From UBA6522 sp965262365 (GTDB lineage: Bacteria; Pseudomonadota; Gammaproteobacteria; Steroidobacterales; Rariloculaceae): a DNA stretch of 64,000 nt. Positions 1 to 9,621 of the stretch are shown piece by piece. A program made the position numbers and the translations under genes. The number at the start of each line of letters is the position of its first letter. Positions within the stretch are counted from its first letter, which is position 1. A model generated the notes under the pieces. That model searched no databases. It was given only the letters and a program-made list of their open reading frames with translations, and was not told the origin of the DNA. The stretch is from NCBI GenBank assembly GCA_965262365.1, contig OZ253541.1, positions 3,038,001-3,102,000 of the forward strand, read 5' to 3'.

Positions 1-1976
1 ATGGCCTGGCGCATCGGCTGCTGCGGATCCACTGGCGCGAGGCCGGGCTGGCGGAGGGCTTCCAGATCATCGACTCCGAAGACCAGCTACGGCTAATCCG
101 CCGACTGCTGAAGAGTCTCGGCCTCGACGAGAACGAGGTGCCGCCGCGAGAGGTTCAGTGGTTCATCAACGGCCAGAAGGACGAGGGACTGCGCCCCGGC
201 CGCGTCGACGACGAGGGCCGATCACAGCGCAGGCAACTCATCGACCTCTACGCACGCTACGAGAAGGTATGCGGCGCGGCCTCGGTGGTGGACTTCGGCG
301 AATTGCTGCTGCGCGCGCTGGAATTGCTCGAGCAGCGGCCGGAGTTGCGGGAGCAGTACCAGCGGCGGTTCCAGCACGTTCTGGTGGATGAATTCCAGGA
401 CACCAACACGATCCAGTACCGGTGGATGAAACTCCTGGCCGGGTCGGCAAGCGCGCCGTTCGTGGTGGGCGACGACGATCAATCCATCTTCCGCTGGCGC
501 GGGGCGCGGATGGAGCATCTCCAGGGTTTCCAGCGTGACTTTGCCGGTTCCCGCGTGGTGCGCCTGGAACAGAACTACCGATCGACCGGCAACATCCTCA
601 ACGCCGCCAACGCCGTCATCGCCCACAACGCGATGCGGATGGGAAAAAACCTGTGGACCGAAGGCAAGGCCGGGGAACCGATCACGCTCTATGCAGCGCT
701 CAACGAACACGACGAAGCGGACTTCGTGATCGACCGCATCCGCGAATACCTCGCGGGGGGACATCGGCGCGACGAGGCGGCGGTGCTGTACCGGTCCAAC
801 GCGCAGTCCAGGGTTTTTGAAGAGACGTTGCTGGCAGCCGGCATTGCCTACCGGGTGTATGGCGGATTGAGGTTTTTCGAGCGCGCCGAAATCAAGGATT
901 CACTGGCCTACCTGCGCCTGATCGCCAACAGGCACGACGACGCCTCCCTTGACCGGGTGGTCAACATGCCGCCCAGGGGCGTGGGCGCCAAGACCCTGGA
1001 GGCGGTCCGGGCGTGCGCGGCCGAATCCGGATCCAGCCTTTGGTCCGGAGCCCGGGACTGCCTCCGCGATGGCCGCCTGGCAAGCCGCGCCAAACGGGCG
1101 ATCGAGGGCTTCGTGCAACTGGTGGACAACCTGGATACCGACACCCGGGATCTGGTTCTCCACGAGCAGGTGAGCCTGGTCAACCAGGCGAGCGGACTTC
1201 TCGCCCATCACGGTCGTGCAGGTAATGAAACGGCCGAAGCTCGGGTGGAAAACCTGGAGGAACTGGTCAACTCCGCCCTCGGGCTGATACAGGACGACGA
1301 TTCGGAGATGTCGCCGCTGGACGAATTCCTGTCATACGCGGTACTCGAGTCCGGCGAGTCGCAGGCCGGTGCGGACCAGGAAGCGGTCCAGCTCATGACG
1401 CTTCATTCGGCCAAGGGGCTGGAGTTCCCGCTGGTCTTCGTTTGCGGGCTCGAGGAGGGTCTGTTCCCCCATTCACGCTCCATCGACGACGTCGACGGAC
1501 TGGAAGAGGAACGGCGGCTCTGCTACGTGGGCCTGACCCGGGCACAGCGCAAACTCTACCTGACCCACGCCGAACAGCGTCGGCTGCATGGCCGTTACCG
1601 GTTCACGACGCCCTCCCGGTTTATCCGCGAGATTCCCCGCAACCTGCTGGAGGACATGGGGCAGCGGATGACGGTATCCCGGCCGGTCTACCGCCGCGGA
1701 CAGTATGGCGAGCGTTACGGCGAGCGGGCCGGCGGACGGCACGGTGGACTGTCCGGGGGGCTGCCCGGCGGGATGTCCGGCGGGATGTCCGGGGGACTGT
1801 CCGGCGGGGACGATGCGACCATGCGCCTCGGCCAACGTGTCCGCCACGGCAAGTTCGGAGACGGTGTCGTTCTCGCCTGGGAGGGTAGCGGCTCGCACGC
1901 CCGGGTACAGGTGAATTTCGAGACCGCCGGGACCAAGTGGCTGGTCCTCGCCTACGCCAACCTGGAGCTGATGTAA
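1..1976 (+). CDS. uvrD: DNA helicase II UvrD (5' end outside the window)
   Basis: SF1A 3'-5' DNA helicase acting in nucleotide excision and mismatch repair. The frame is open from base 3 and runs in from outside, so the Walker A motif is not seen. Visible motifs in order: VDEFQDTN (motif II), VVGDDDQSIFRWRGA (III), RLEQNYRS (IV), QLMTLHSAKGLEFP (V) and LCYVGLTRA (VI). The C-terminus LGQRVRHGKFGDGVVL is the Tudor-like RNA-polymerase-interacting domain typical of UvrD/PcrA and ends at TAA 1974. Similarity to E. coli UvrD is close along the whole visible length. One oddity is a glycine/serine-rich linker just before the Tudor-like domain, coded by short repeats around 1740-1810. trkA follows 64 bases later. 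Confidence 0.96.
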   Translation, partial: GLAHRLLRIHWREAGLAEGFQIIDSEDQLRLIRRLLKSLGLDENEVPPREVQWFINGQKDEGLRPGRVDDEGRSQRRQLIDLYARYEKVCGAASVVDFGELLLRALELLEQRPELREQYQRRFQHVLVDEFQDTNTIQYRWMKLLAGSASAPFVVGDDDQSIFRWRGARMEHLQGFQRDFAGSRVVRLEQNYRSTGNILNAANAVIAHNAMRMGKNLWTEGKAGEPITLYAALNEHDEADFVIDRIREYLAGGHRRDEAAVLYRSNAQSRVFEETLLAAGIAYRVYGGLRFFERAEIKDSLAYLRLIANRHDDASLDRVVNMPPRGVGAKTLEAVRACAAESGSSLWSGARDCLRDGRLASRAKRAIEGFVQLVDNLDTDTRDLVLHEQVSLVNQASGLLAHHGRAGNETAEARVENLEELVNSALGLIQDDDSEMSPLDEFLSYAVLESGESQAGADQEAVQLMTLHSAKGLEFPLVFVCGLEEGLFPHSRSIDDVDGLEEERRLCYVGLTRAQRKLYLTHAEQRRLHGRYRFTTPSRFIREIPRNLLEDMGQRMTVSRPVYRRGQYGERYGERAGGRHGGLSGGLPGGMSGGMSGGLSGGDDATMRLGQRVRHGKFGDGVVLAWEGSGSHARVQVNFETAGTKWLVLAYANLELM

Positions 1977-2040
1977 ACTAGGGACCGTTACCTCGGTCCG
2001 AGATGGCAGCCCCCATCGGCAATTCACGCGTCATCCCACT

Positions 2041-3405
2041 ATGAAAATCCTGATATTGGGTGCGGGACAGGTCGGTACGACGGCAGCCTACAGTCTGGCT
2101 CGCGAGGAAGCCAACGAGGTCACCATCGTCGACCGCAGTCCCGATGTGTTGCGAGAATTCCAGGAGCGGCTGGACGCACGCACCGTTCTTGGCCATGCAG
2201 CCCACCCCGACGTACTCGAGCGCGCCGGGGCCGGCGATGCGGAAATGATTATCGCGCTGACCAACAGCGACGAAATCAACATGGTCGCTTGCCAGATTGC
2301 CGGCAGCCTGTTCGGCACACCCTGCAAGATCGCAAGAATACGGTCGCGGGAATACGCCAAGCACCGGTCGCTGTTTCGGCCCGACGGGATCCCGGTGGAC
2401 ATCATCATCAGCCCCGCGCAACTGGTCACGACGCACATCGAAGAGCTCATCAACTTCCCCGGCGCGCTGCAGGTACTGGAGTTCTCCGAGGGCCGGGTGA
2501 GGCTGGTGGCGGCCCGGGCCCACGAAGGCGGCGCGCTGATCAATTGCCCGTTGCGCCAGATCCCGGAGCATATCCCGAACGTCGAGTGCCGGGTTGCGGC
2601 GATCTACCGCGACGGGCGGAGCATTTCTCCCACCGGGGATACCGTGGTCAAGGAGGACGACGAGGTATTCTTCGTCGCCGCGCGCAAGGACATCCAGGCG
2701 GTGCTCAGCGAGGTGCGGGAGCTCGACGACCCCATTCGACGGGTGGTCATCGCCGGAGGCGGCAATATCGGCACGCGGCTGGCCGCAACGCTGGAACGCT
2801 CCAACCAGGTCAAGGTCATCGAGCGCAGCTACCAGCAGGCGCGGCGTATCTCCGAGCAGCTCGACAAGGCCATCGTGCTGCACGGCGACGCCACCGACGA
2901 GAACCTGCTGCTGGAGGAGAATATCGACCGCGCGGACGTGTTCGTCGCCGTCACCGATGCGGAGGAGGCCAACATCCTGTCTGCCATGCTGGCGAAACGT
3001 CTCGGCGCCCGCAAGGTCATGGCGCTGATCAACAAGCCGGCCTATGCGGACCTGGTCGCCACCGGCACGATCGACATTGCCATTTCGCCTCAGCAGATCA
3101 CGCTGGGCTCGCTCCTCGCCCATGTACGCAGAGGCGACGTGGTAAAGGTGCACTCCCTTCGCCACGGCGCGGCCGAGGCCATCGAGGCCATCGCCCACGG
3201 CGACTATCGCGAGTCACGGGTCGTCGGTCGGGCGATCGAGGACATACGGCTCCCCCGGGGAGCCACGATCAGCGCGATCGTCCGCGGCGAGGACGTATTG
3301 ATGGCTCATCACGATACGGTGATCGAGGCCGACGACCACGTCATCCTGTTCGTGGCCGACCGGCGCCAGATCGATGAGGTCGAACGGCTGTTTGAAGTGG
3401 CCTAG
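2041..3405 (+). CDS. trkA: Trk potassium uptake regulatory subunit TrkA
   Basis: Cytoplasmic peripheral subunit that gates the TrkH potassium channel in response to bound nucleotides. The 454-residue protein has the two tandem RCK modules of full-length TrkA: the first begins MKILILGAGQVGTTAA (GxGxxG Rossmann motif, residues 1-16), the second VVIAGGGNIGTRLA near residue 235. Each is followed by a TrkA_C-like domain. ATG start. Its likely partner trkH lies about 7.4 kb downstream (10778-12232) on the same strand, separated by decayed DNA, so the pair may once have been closer. Function is confident from length and both nucleotide-binding motifs. Confidence 0.96.
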   Translation: MKILILGAGQVGTTAAYSLAREEANEVTIVDRSPDVLREFQERLDARTVLGHAAHPDVLERAGAGDAEMIIALTNSDEINMVACQIAGSLFGTPCKIARIRSREYAKHRSLFRPDGIPVDIIISPAQLVTTHIEELINFPGALQVLEFSEGRVRLVAARAHEGGALINCPLRQIPEHIPNVECRVAAIYRDGRSISPTGDTVVKEDDEVFFVAARKDIQAVLSEVRELDDPIRRVVIAGGGNIGTRLAATLERSNQVKVIERSYQQARRISEQLDKAIVLHGDATDENLLLEENIDRADVFVAVTDAEEANILSAMLAKRLGARKVMALINKPAYADLVATGTIDIAISPQQITLGSLLAHVRRGDVVKVHSLRHGAAEAIEAIAHGDYRESRVVGRAIEDIRLPRGATISAIVRGEDVLMAHHDTVIEADDHVILFVADRRQIDEVERLFEVA

Positions 3406-3493
3406 GAGGCTGCGCCGTACGAGTTTCGTCGCCGGCATTTGTCGGACTTCAAGAAGCTGTTCGTGGAGGTGGTCGGCTTGGCGCGGGAGAACT

Positions 3494-5665
3494 TCACGGT
3501 TGCGGCGTCGGTGCCGGCCGCGCCGGCGCGGCGCCGCCGACTTCGAGCGTGCCCAGCGAGCCGAGCCCGGCCAGAGGCGAGATGTCTACCTCACCGCCGT
3601 CGAGCCGGAGCGCCCCAAGCCGGTGCATCCCGGCCAGCGGCCACAGATCCGACACCGGGTTGCCCGACAGGTCAAGGACTTCCAACTCCGTCAGCCCCGA
3701 CAGCATGGAGATGTCCGACAGGCCGGCGTCGCGAAGCGATAGCCGGCGCAGTCCTGTGAGCGTGAACAGCGGCCAGGGATCTGCCTCTACGCCCGCCAGC
3801 CCCAGCACGCGCAGGTTCACCAACAACCCCAGCGGCGTCAGGTCCGCCACCGGATTGCCCGACAGGTCGAGCCCGGTCAGGTTCACCGCGTACTCCAAGC
3901 CGGTCAGGTCGGACACACCGGCCCCGCGCAGATCGAGTGATCGCAGCGCCGACATTGCCTGCGCGCCCACGGCCTCGTACGGCCCCAGGCCGAGCGCCGC
4001 GGCGACGGCCTGGCGAAGGGTCGCGTCCGGCATGAACACCAGTGCCGCGCTGCCGGGTACGTCGTCGGCGCGTGACGTCACGCGCACGTCAAAGGGATCG
4101 CTTGTCCCCGATGCGTCGCTGTCGGACGGCTTGCGCAGCCCGGGCACGGCGTAGGCGTAGATTCGGTTGTCACGCTCGATGGCCACCCACATGCTCTCGC
4201 CGTCCGACCACAGCCCGTAGCCAGCGTACGGCGTACTGCCGTCCATCAGGTCGAACTCCTTCTCCTCCACCCGCACCTTGTCGGACAGCCGGAAGGCAAA
4301 CACCTTCCACTGCCAGTAGTCAGTCACCCACAATGTCTCCCCGTCCGACCACAGCCCGGTGGGTTCGGAGCCGTCGGGCAGCACGATGTCGCGGTCCGGC
4401 AGGCGCTCGCCCCACTCCGCGTCCGGTTCCTGCAGCGGCGCGTCGCTTGCCCGGATCGTCACCGTCGCCGATCCGATGTCCAGGCCATCGTGAGCCGCCG
4501 TTACCGCCACCGTCTCGGCCGACTCCTCGGCCTCGTCGTCCACAGCCGTCAGCATGGCAGAGGCGGAGACCGCCCCCGCGGCCAGTGTCAAGCTCGTCGA
4601 TGAAAGTTCGTAATCGATCGTTGATGCCGATCCGGACACCGAAAATGCAATGCTTTGCGCTTCGGCAAACGTCTTGCCATTGGTGATCGCCACCGTCACG
4701 GTGGTGGTGGCGCCCTCGTCGAGCGCATTTTGGGCAGCCGAGACGCGGAACGTCGCCGTGTCGTTGTCGGTGACGGTGACGTCGGCCGAGGCCGGCGAGC
4801 CCAACATGTACCCGGCGCCCGACGCGAGGGTGAGCGTTACCGTGCTGGCCGACTCGATCACGGCATCGTCGGCGGTGGCCAACGTCACCGTCTTTATCCG
4901 ATCCCCAACGGCAAAGGGGACCGAGCCTGGCATGGCGCCGGACAGCGTCACCGCGTCCTCGTGGTACAGCCCAGCCGTGTCGGTGACCCGCAGCGCGAAG
5001 GTCAGCGCAGCGTCTGCGGTGAGATTGTCCGGCGCGGTGAACGTCGGAGACGCCACCGCCGTGGGCGCCTCGTTTACGTTCGTCAGGCTCACCGTCATGT
5101 TCGCCGTGTCCGTGAGGCCGCCGTCGCTCACCTGCACCGTGACCTGGTAGCTGCCGTCGGTGTTCGCGTCGTCGGGGACCTCGAAGTCCTTTGCCGCGGC
5201 GAACGTCAGAACGCCGGCTCGACCGAGCGTGAACTTCCCGGCATCCGCTCCGCCCGCGGTGCCCGAAGGAATCGTCCAGACGAGGTCGGCGGCAGCGGTA
5301 TCCGCATCCGTTGCAGCCAGCGTCCCGACCGCCGTCTCGCCTTCCTGGACCGTGAACGCCGCCGCGCTGGTGATATCGGGCGCCGCCGGATCGGGCGCCG
5401 GACCGGGCACCGTGACGCTGGCCGCCACCGCCAGCCTCCGGCCGTCCCGCGCACACGCCCCGGTCAGCCAGCTACAGGCGCGGTTCGCCGGCAACGTGAT
5501 CACCACGTCGCCGTCGCCGTCCGGCGTCACTGGGATCCGCCATCCAATGTTGCTACGCAGCACCAGACGGCTCGCGCGCTGCACCGTCCCGCCGGTGGTT
5601 GTGAGCAATCCTGAGGTGAACGCCGAGAACCAGAGTGCGACCTCATCGCTGAATCGAAGATCCAC
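3494..5665 (-). pseudogene. C-terminal part of a Calx-beta / cadherin-like / LRR surface protein
   Basis: Downstream half of one large gene whose frame is interrupted by a TAG at 5678-5680. Reading in the same frame across the stop gives HDG-stop-TPFAVDLRFSDE, a continuous repeat domain, so this part is probably not translated from its own start at 5665. Domains in order: end of an immunoglobulin-like module; a cadherin-like module (starting near FTVQEGETAVGTLAATD); two Calx-beta-like modules ending VTVTDND; an NHL-like stretch with GLWSDGETLWVTD; then a C-terminal leucine-rich repeat block with LDLSGNPVADLTPL-type units, ending in a proline/alanine tail. Such mosaics are usually secreted or surface adhesion proteins. 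A short hybrid junction (EAPTAVASPTFTAPDNL) suggests an earlier internal deletion between repeats. Confidence 0.75.
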
Positions 5666-5677
5666 CGCGAACGGTGT

Positions 5678-7501
5678 CTAGCCGTCGTGGCGGGCCGGCG
5701 CGTTCTCGAACGCCGCGGTGAGCAGGGAGTCCTTTTGCACCGTCACCGATACCGTGTCCTCGTGATAAAGACCGCTCGAGTCGGCGACTCGGAGGGTGAA
5801 CGACAGCGTAGTATCCTCAGTCAGGCTGGAAGGCGCGGTGAAGGTCGGGGAGGCGGCCGCCGTATCCGACAGCGCCACCGCCGGAGTGCCCGTCTGCGTC
5901 CAGGCGTAGGTCAGGGTGTCGTCGGCGTCCGGGTCGCTCCCCGAACTACTCAGGGTCACCGTGGCGCCCTGGGCCACAATAAGCTGATTCGCGCGTGCAT
6001 TGGCCACCGGCGCCTCGTTGCGGTTGGTGAGTGTCACCGTCAGGTCGACCGCGGCGGTCAACGCGCCGACGCTCAAGCGGACCGTGACCTGGTAGCTGCC
6101 GTCGGCGTTCGCGTCGTCCGAGGCCTCGAAGTCCTTCGCCGCGGCGAACGTGAGCACGCCGGCGCGACTGAGAGCGAACTTGCCGCCGTCCGGCCCGCCA
6201 GCGGCACCCGAAGGGATCCACCAGACCGGATCCCCGGCAGCAGTGGCCGTTTCCGTCGCCGTGAGCGTCGCCACCGCCGTGTCGCCCTCGCGCACCGAGA
6301 ACGCCGTCGCACCGGTGATCCATGTGTCGGCGGAAGGTGTCGTGCCCGGCGATTCGTTGGCGACCGCCTGGTTCGTGAATGACGGAACCTTGTTGCCCAG
6401 TGCGTCGGCCAGGGCTCCGCGCGAAGGCGCCGAGTAGCCGACCTGCAGGCCCGCTTCGCCGTACGACGCCGGAGGATCCATGGAAAGCACCACCCGACTC
6501 CCGTTCACCACGATGTTCGAAATCGTGCGCGGCGCCCCGCCCCCCGTCAGGGTGAAGGCACTCGCCGGCGGCACCGAAAGCGGGTCCAACGCCTCGCCGT
6601 AGACCAGCGTCAGCACAGCCTGGTTCGCCACCGCCGTCTGAATCACGGGCGCCCGCGTGTCCACGGTGAAAGTCTCGCTTCCCTCCAGGTTGCCGTTGTT
6701 CGCTCCGTCCACCACCGCATTGGCCGGGACGTTCACCGTCACCTCGCCCTCCAGGCCCGCGATCGGCGCGATGTCGAGCGTGTAGCTGGCGCCCGAGCCT
6801 GCGAAGTTCGAGACGGAGCCGTTGCTGACGGCTATTTCTCCCGCCCGAAGCCCCGTGACATCCTCCAGGAAGTCGATCGTCACCGTAAAGGAGTCTTTCG
6901 TCGGGTGCGACGCGTCGCTCGTGACCGACAACACCCGGGGACGCATTGTGTCCGCCATGGTCACCGCGAAGTTGTCCAGCATTGCGTCGGCGGCTGTCGC
7001 GGCGGCGCTCTTCCGGCCGGTCGCGACCAGTCGTACCGTATGAGACCCCGCATCGAGATTCTTGTTGGTGTAGATGATCTGTTTGAACGCCGTCGTCCTC
7101 GAGTACGTATCGAAATCATCCAACACGACATCGCCATCCAGTTCCACGTCGACCAGGCCACCGTTCCGACCTTTCCTCACGACCACCTCCACGCCGATTC
7201 CGGAAAACGTCAGTTCGGCAGAGGCGTCCGCCTCATCCGACCCGGTCGTCGAGCCGCGGAAGTCCAGTTCGTCATCCATCCGCTCCCACGTCCCGGCAAA
7301 GGAGACGTCGTCCGACGTGTCGTCCACGAACTGTAGCGAAGCATCCCGTAGCGCCGACAGTTGCCGGATCTGGGCATTGCTGAGGTTCCCCGGCGATTTG
7401 ACAATACCCTCAGCCGACTCGCCCGGCTGCGAGTAGATAAACACGCTGAAAGTGTTCACCCCTTCGTGCCGGTTGTTTTCGTTGACGTAGTCGATCAGAA
7501 G
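5678..7501 (-). pseudogene. N-terminal remnant of the same repeat-rich surface protein
   Basis: Upstream half of the broken gene. The open frame runs from the edge of the IS3-family remnant (first stop TAG inside the element) to TAG 5678-5680; a GTG at 7459 could serve as a start, but the frame continues upstream of it, so the original signal peptide and start were lost at the IS junction. Modules seen: an N-terminal lectin-like or CBM-like region, two bacterial Ig-like modules (one with AVSNGSVSNFAGSG, one with TRAPVIQTAVANQAV), a cadherin-like module, and a PKD/REJ-like module (SSSGSDPDADDTLTYAW). It ends in ENAPARHDG, which in intact paralogues leads directly into the next module. With the downstream half it would make a protein of over 1,300 residues. 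Confidence 0.75.
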
Positions 7502-7565
7502 TGATCCCTAAAATTCGGGCAGGGTTGTAAGGTGGTATTTGCGCTGATGAGAGGACCTTACGACG

Positions 7566-7847
7566 ATGGCAAAGCGACGCAATTTTTCACCTGATTTCAA
7601 GGCCAGGGTGGCCCTCGCGGCGATCCGCGGCGACGGCACGATCGCCGAACTGGCGGCCCGGTACCAGGTGCACCCGAGCATGATCGGCAACTGGAAGCGC
7701 ACGGCCCAGGAGGGGCTGAAGACGACGTTCGGTCGTGGTGCAAGGCATGCTGATCGGGGGCATGAGGAGCAGATCACACGGCTTCAGGCGAAGATCGGTG
7801 AACTGGTGGTGGAGCGGGATTTTTTGGCCAAAGCCTTCGATCGCTGA
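7566..7847 (+). CDS. IS3-family transposase OrfA
   Basis: 93-residue OrfA. It begins MAKRRNFSPDFKARVALAAI and has the helix-turn-helix core (TIAELAARYQVHPSMIGNWK, residues about 25-44), followed by a leucine-zipper-like C-terminus (EEQITRLQAKIGELVVERDF). In IS3 elements it binds the ends and is normally joined to OrfB by programmed -1 frameshifting. Here OrfB is wrecked, so the element should not transpose on its own. The OrfA frame itself looks intact. Confidence 0.88.
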   Translation: MAKRRNFSPDFKARVALAAIRGDGTIAELAARYQVHPSMIGNWKRTAQEGLKTTFGRGARHADRGHEEQITRLQAKIGELVVERDFLAKAFDR

Positions 7848-7849
7848 GC

Positions 7850-8134
7850 GTGGATCGGAGGCGGCGGATGATCGACGAGAACCATCCTCGGCTGAGCCTG
7901 GTGCGGCGATTGATGCGGGCGATGGGCTTGCGCTCCCTGGCGCCGCGGCCGAACACCTGGCGGCGTAAGACGTCGATGTCAGGATCGCCGGATATCGGAC
8001 GGGTTGCCGGACGCTCGGCACGGTCGGTGCGTGTCCACACTTTCGCGCCTCTCGCCCACGAACTCCACAGCATCAACAATACAATTTCGATCAAGAAAGA
8101 GAAGACGAAGACTGTTCAATCTGGCAGCATATGA
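7850..8134 (+). pseudogene. IS3-family OrfB remnant
   Basis: Begins like an IS3 OrfB (VDRRRRMIDENHPRLSLVRR) and then jumps straight to RLMRAMGLRSLAPRPNTWRR, which in intact OrfB lies about 60-70 residues further on. The whole DDE integrase core is missing and the rest of the frame is unrelated residue. This is an internal deletion of the catalytic part of the transposase. Confidence 0.65.
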
Positions 8135-8190
8135 TGGACAGCAGATACCACCTTAAAATAGCTGCCAACCTGTCCAACGATTGGGGTCCA

Positions 8191-8580
8191 CCTCTATCCC
8201 TGCAGGCGTTCCGGCTGACCTTCTGGCACAGCGGCCCGACGTCAGTGCAGCGCGGCAACGAATGGAAGCCTCCCGCCATACAGTCGGTGCGCGCCGCGCG
8301 GAGCTCTTGCCGTCGCTTTCCCTTTCCGGATCCATCGGTTTGCAAGGCACGGATACCAATGAGTGGTTCGATCCGGACCAGTGGTTCCAGAATCTATCGG
8401 TGAACCTGCTTGCTCCGGCGTTCCAGGGTGCGCGGTTGAGGAGCAACGTTGCGCTGGCCGAAGCCACGCTGGACGAAGCGGCCGCCGCGTTCGGGCGCTC
8501 CGTGGTGACCGCGGTCAACGAGGTCGAGTCTGCCCTCGCCGGATGGGAAGCCGGCCGCCTTCCGCCGCACGGACACCGCG
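8191..8580 (+). pseudogene. RND outer-membrane factor (TolC/NodT-like), truncated at both ends
   Basis: The open frame contains VPADLLAQRPDVSAARQRME, the typical NodT/OprM lead into the second helical hairpin, then LLPSLSLSGSIGLQG, LSVNLLAPAFQGARLRSNVALAEA and SVVTAVNEVESALAGWE. This is only about the third quarter of a normal 450-480-residue protein. The N-terminus ends at the IS3-family boundary at 8190, and the C-terminal helices after SALAGWE are replaced by unrelated sequence running into the adaptor gene. It was probably the first gene of the efflux operon that follows. Confidence 0.75.
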
Positions 8581-8628
8581 CCATCCGCCGGGATACGGCT
8601 TGCGTCTGCATCCATCGAGTAACCTATC

Positions 8629-9621
8629 ATGCGCCGGATTATCAGAATTTTGGTTGCGGCCGGGATCATCGCCGGCTCGGGGCCGATCCCCGTCTTCGGC
8701 GCCGGAACCGTCCGTCCCAGCGCAGAGATCGACATCGCCCCGCAGGTCGGCGGCAGCGTAGTGTGGGTGGATCCCGCCTTCCGCAGCGGCGGGCGGATCG
8801 AGGCCGGTCAGACCATGTTCCGCATCGAGGAAGCGGACTACGTCAATCGCCTGAAGGAGGCCGAAGCCGGACCGCTGACGCTGCGCGAACCCCAGTTGGC
8901 CGCGGCTCGCGCTGCGCTTGCACGCGACGAAGCCCGGGTTGCCGATGCCAATCTGGCGCTGGCACGAACTCGGGTGAACGCACCATTTAACGGCTATGTA
9001 CGCGACGAGTCGGTGGACGTGGGCCAGTTGGTGGCGCCGGGCCAGCCGGTCGGGCGCCTGTTCGCAGCGGATGCGGTGGAAGTGGTCGTACCCCTGTCCG
9101 ACGCCAACGCCGCCCTGGTTCCCGGTCTTTGGGCGATCCGCGCCGGCGATGACACGCAGGGCGTGGCAGCCCGCGTAATCGCCGAGTACGGCGATACCCG
9201 CTACGTCTGGGACGGTTTCGTGGACCGGGCCGAGGCATCGCTCGACGAGCAGACCCGGACCATCGATGTGATCGTACGCGTGCCGAATCCCTTTGCGGCG
9301 GGCGTCCCGTTGGGGGCGGCGACGGCGATCGACGGTAGCCCGCCGCTGCTGGTGGGCAAGTTCGTGGACGTGGAAATCCAGGGGCTGGCGCCACAGAGCT
9401 ACTTCCGGGTGCGACGCGCTGCGCTGCAGCCCGGCAATGAAGTCTGGACGGTGGACGATAACGGGGCCGTCACCATCGTCCCGGTGCGCGCGCTGCAACG
9501 CGGCGACGATGAAGTCTACGTGACCGGCACGCTGCAAGACGGCCAGGCGGCCATCACCGGCGGCATCCAGTTCGCCACCAACGGGTTGCTCGTGCGCACC
9601 GGAGCCGCGCCGGGCCCATGA
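8629..9621 (+). CDS. RND efflux periplasmic adaptor (membrane fusion protein), shortened
   Basis: HlyD/AcrA-type adaptor that would link an inner-membrane RND pump to an outer-membrane channel. Begins MRRIIRILVAAGIIAGSGPI (signal or anchor). Recognisable parts are the lipoyl half-motifs (VRPSAEIDIAPQVGGSV and RTRVNAPFNGYVRDESVDVG), a beta-barrel region (VVVPLSDANAALVPGLWAI) and the membrane-proximal domain. The frame is open, but the alpha-helical hairpin between the lipoyl halves is only about 35 residues (EAEAGPLTLREPQL), half the usual size, and the N-terminal linker is also short. This suggests in-frame internal deletions. Its partners are both broken, so it is probably non-functional. 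It overlaps the next gene by ATGA at 9618-9621. Confidence 0.72.
   Translation: MRRIIRILVAAGIIAGSGPIPVFGAGTVRPSAEIDIAPQVGGSVVWVDPAFRSGGRIEAGQTMFRIEEADYVNRLKEAEAGPLTLREPQLAAARAALARDEARVADANLALARTRVNAPFNGYVRDESVDVGQLVAPGQPVGRLFAADAVEVVVPLSDANAALVPGLWAIRAGDDTQGVAARVIAEYGDTRYVWDGFVDRAEASLDEQTRTIDVIVRVPNPFAAGVPLGAATAIDGSPPLLVGKFVDVEIQGLAPQSYFRVRRAALQPGNEVWTVDDNGAVTIVPVRALQRGDDEVYVTGTLQDGQAAITGGIQFATNGLLVRTGAAPGP

Larger units (their letters stand above)
7502..8190 (+). mobile_element. Internally deleted IS3-family element
   Basis: About 690 bp bounded by imperfect inverted ends: the left reads TGATCCCTAAAATTCGGGCA, and the complement of the right end reads TGGACCCCAATCGTTGGACA. Both are followed inward by a shared AAGGTGGTAT. 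It contains an intact orfA and only scraps of orfB; intact IS3 elements are 1.2-1.5 kb. No target-site duplication is seen. Both flanking genes (surface protein on the left, outer-membrane factor on the right) lose their 5' ends exactly here, suggesting that IS-mediated deletion joined two loci. The end positions are inferred by eye. Confidence 0.7.

Noticed and set aside
1978..3198. 406-codon open frame opposite trkA
   Set aside because: It is the antisense shadow of a clear trkA; low-complexity composition and no family resemblance.
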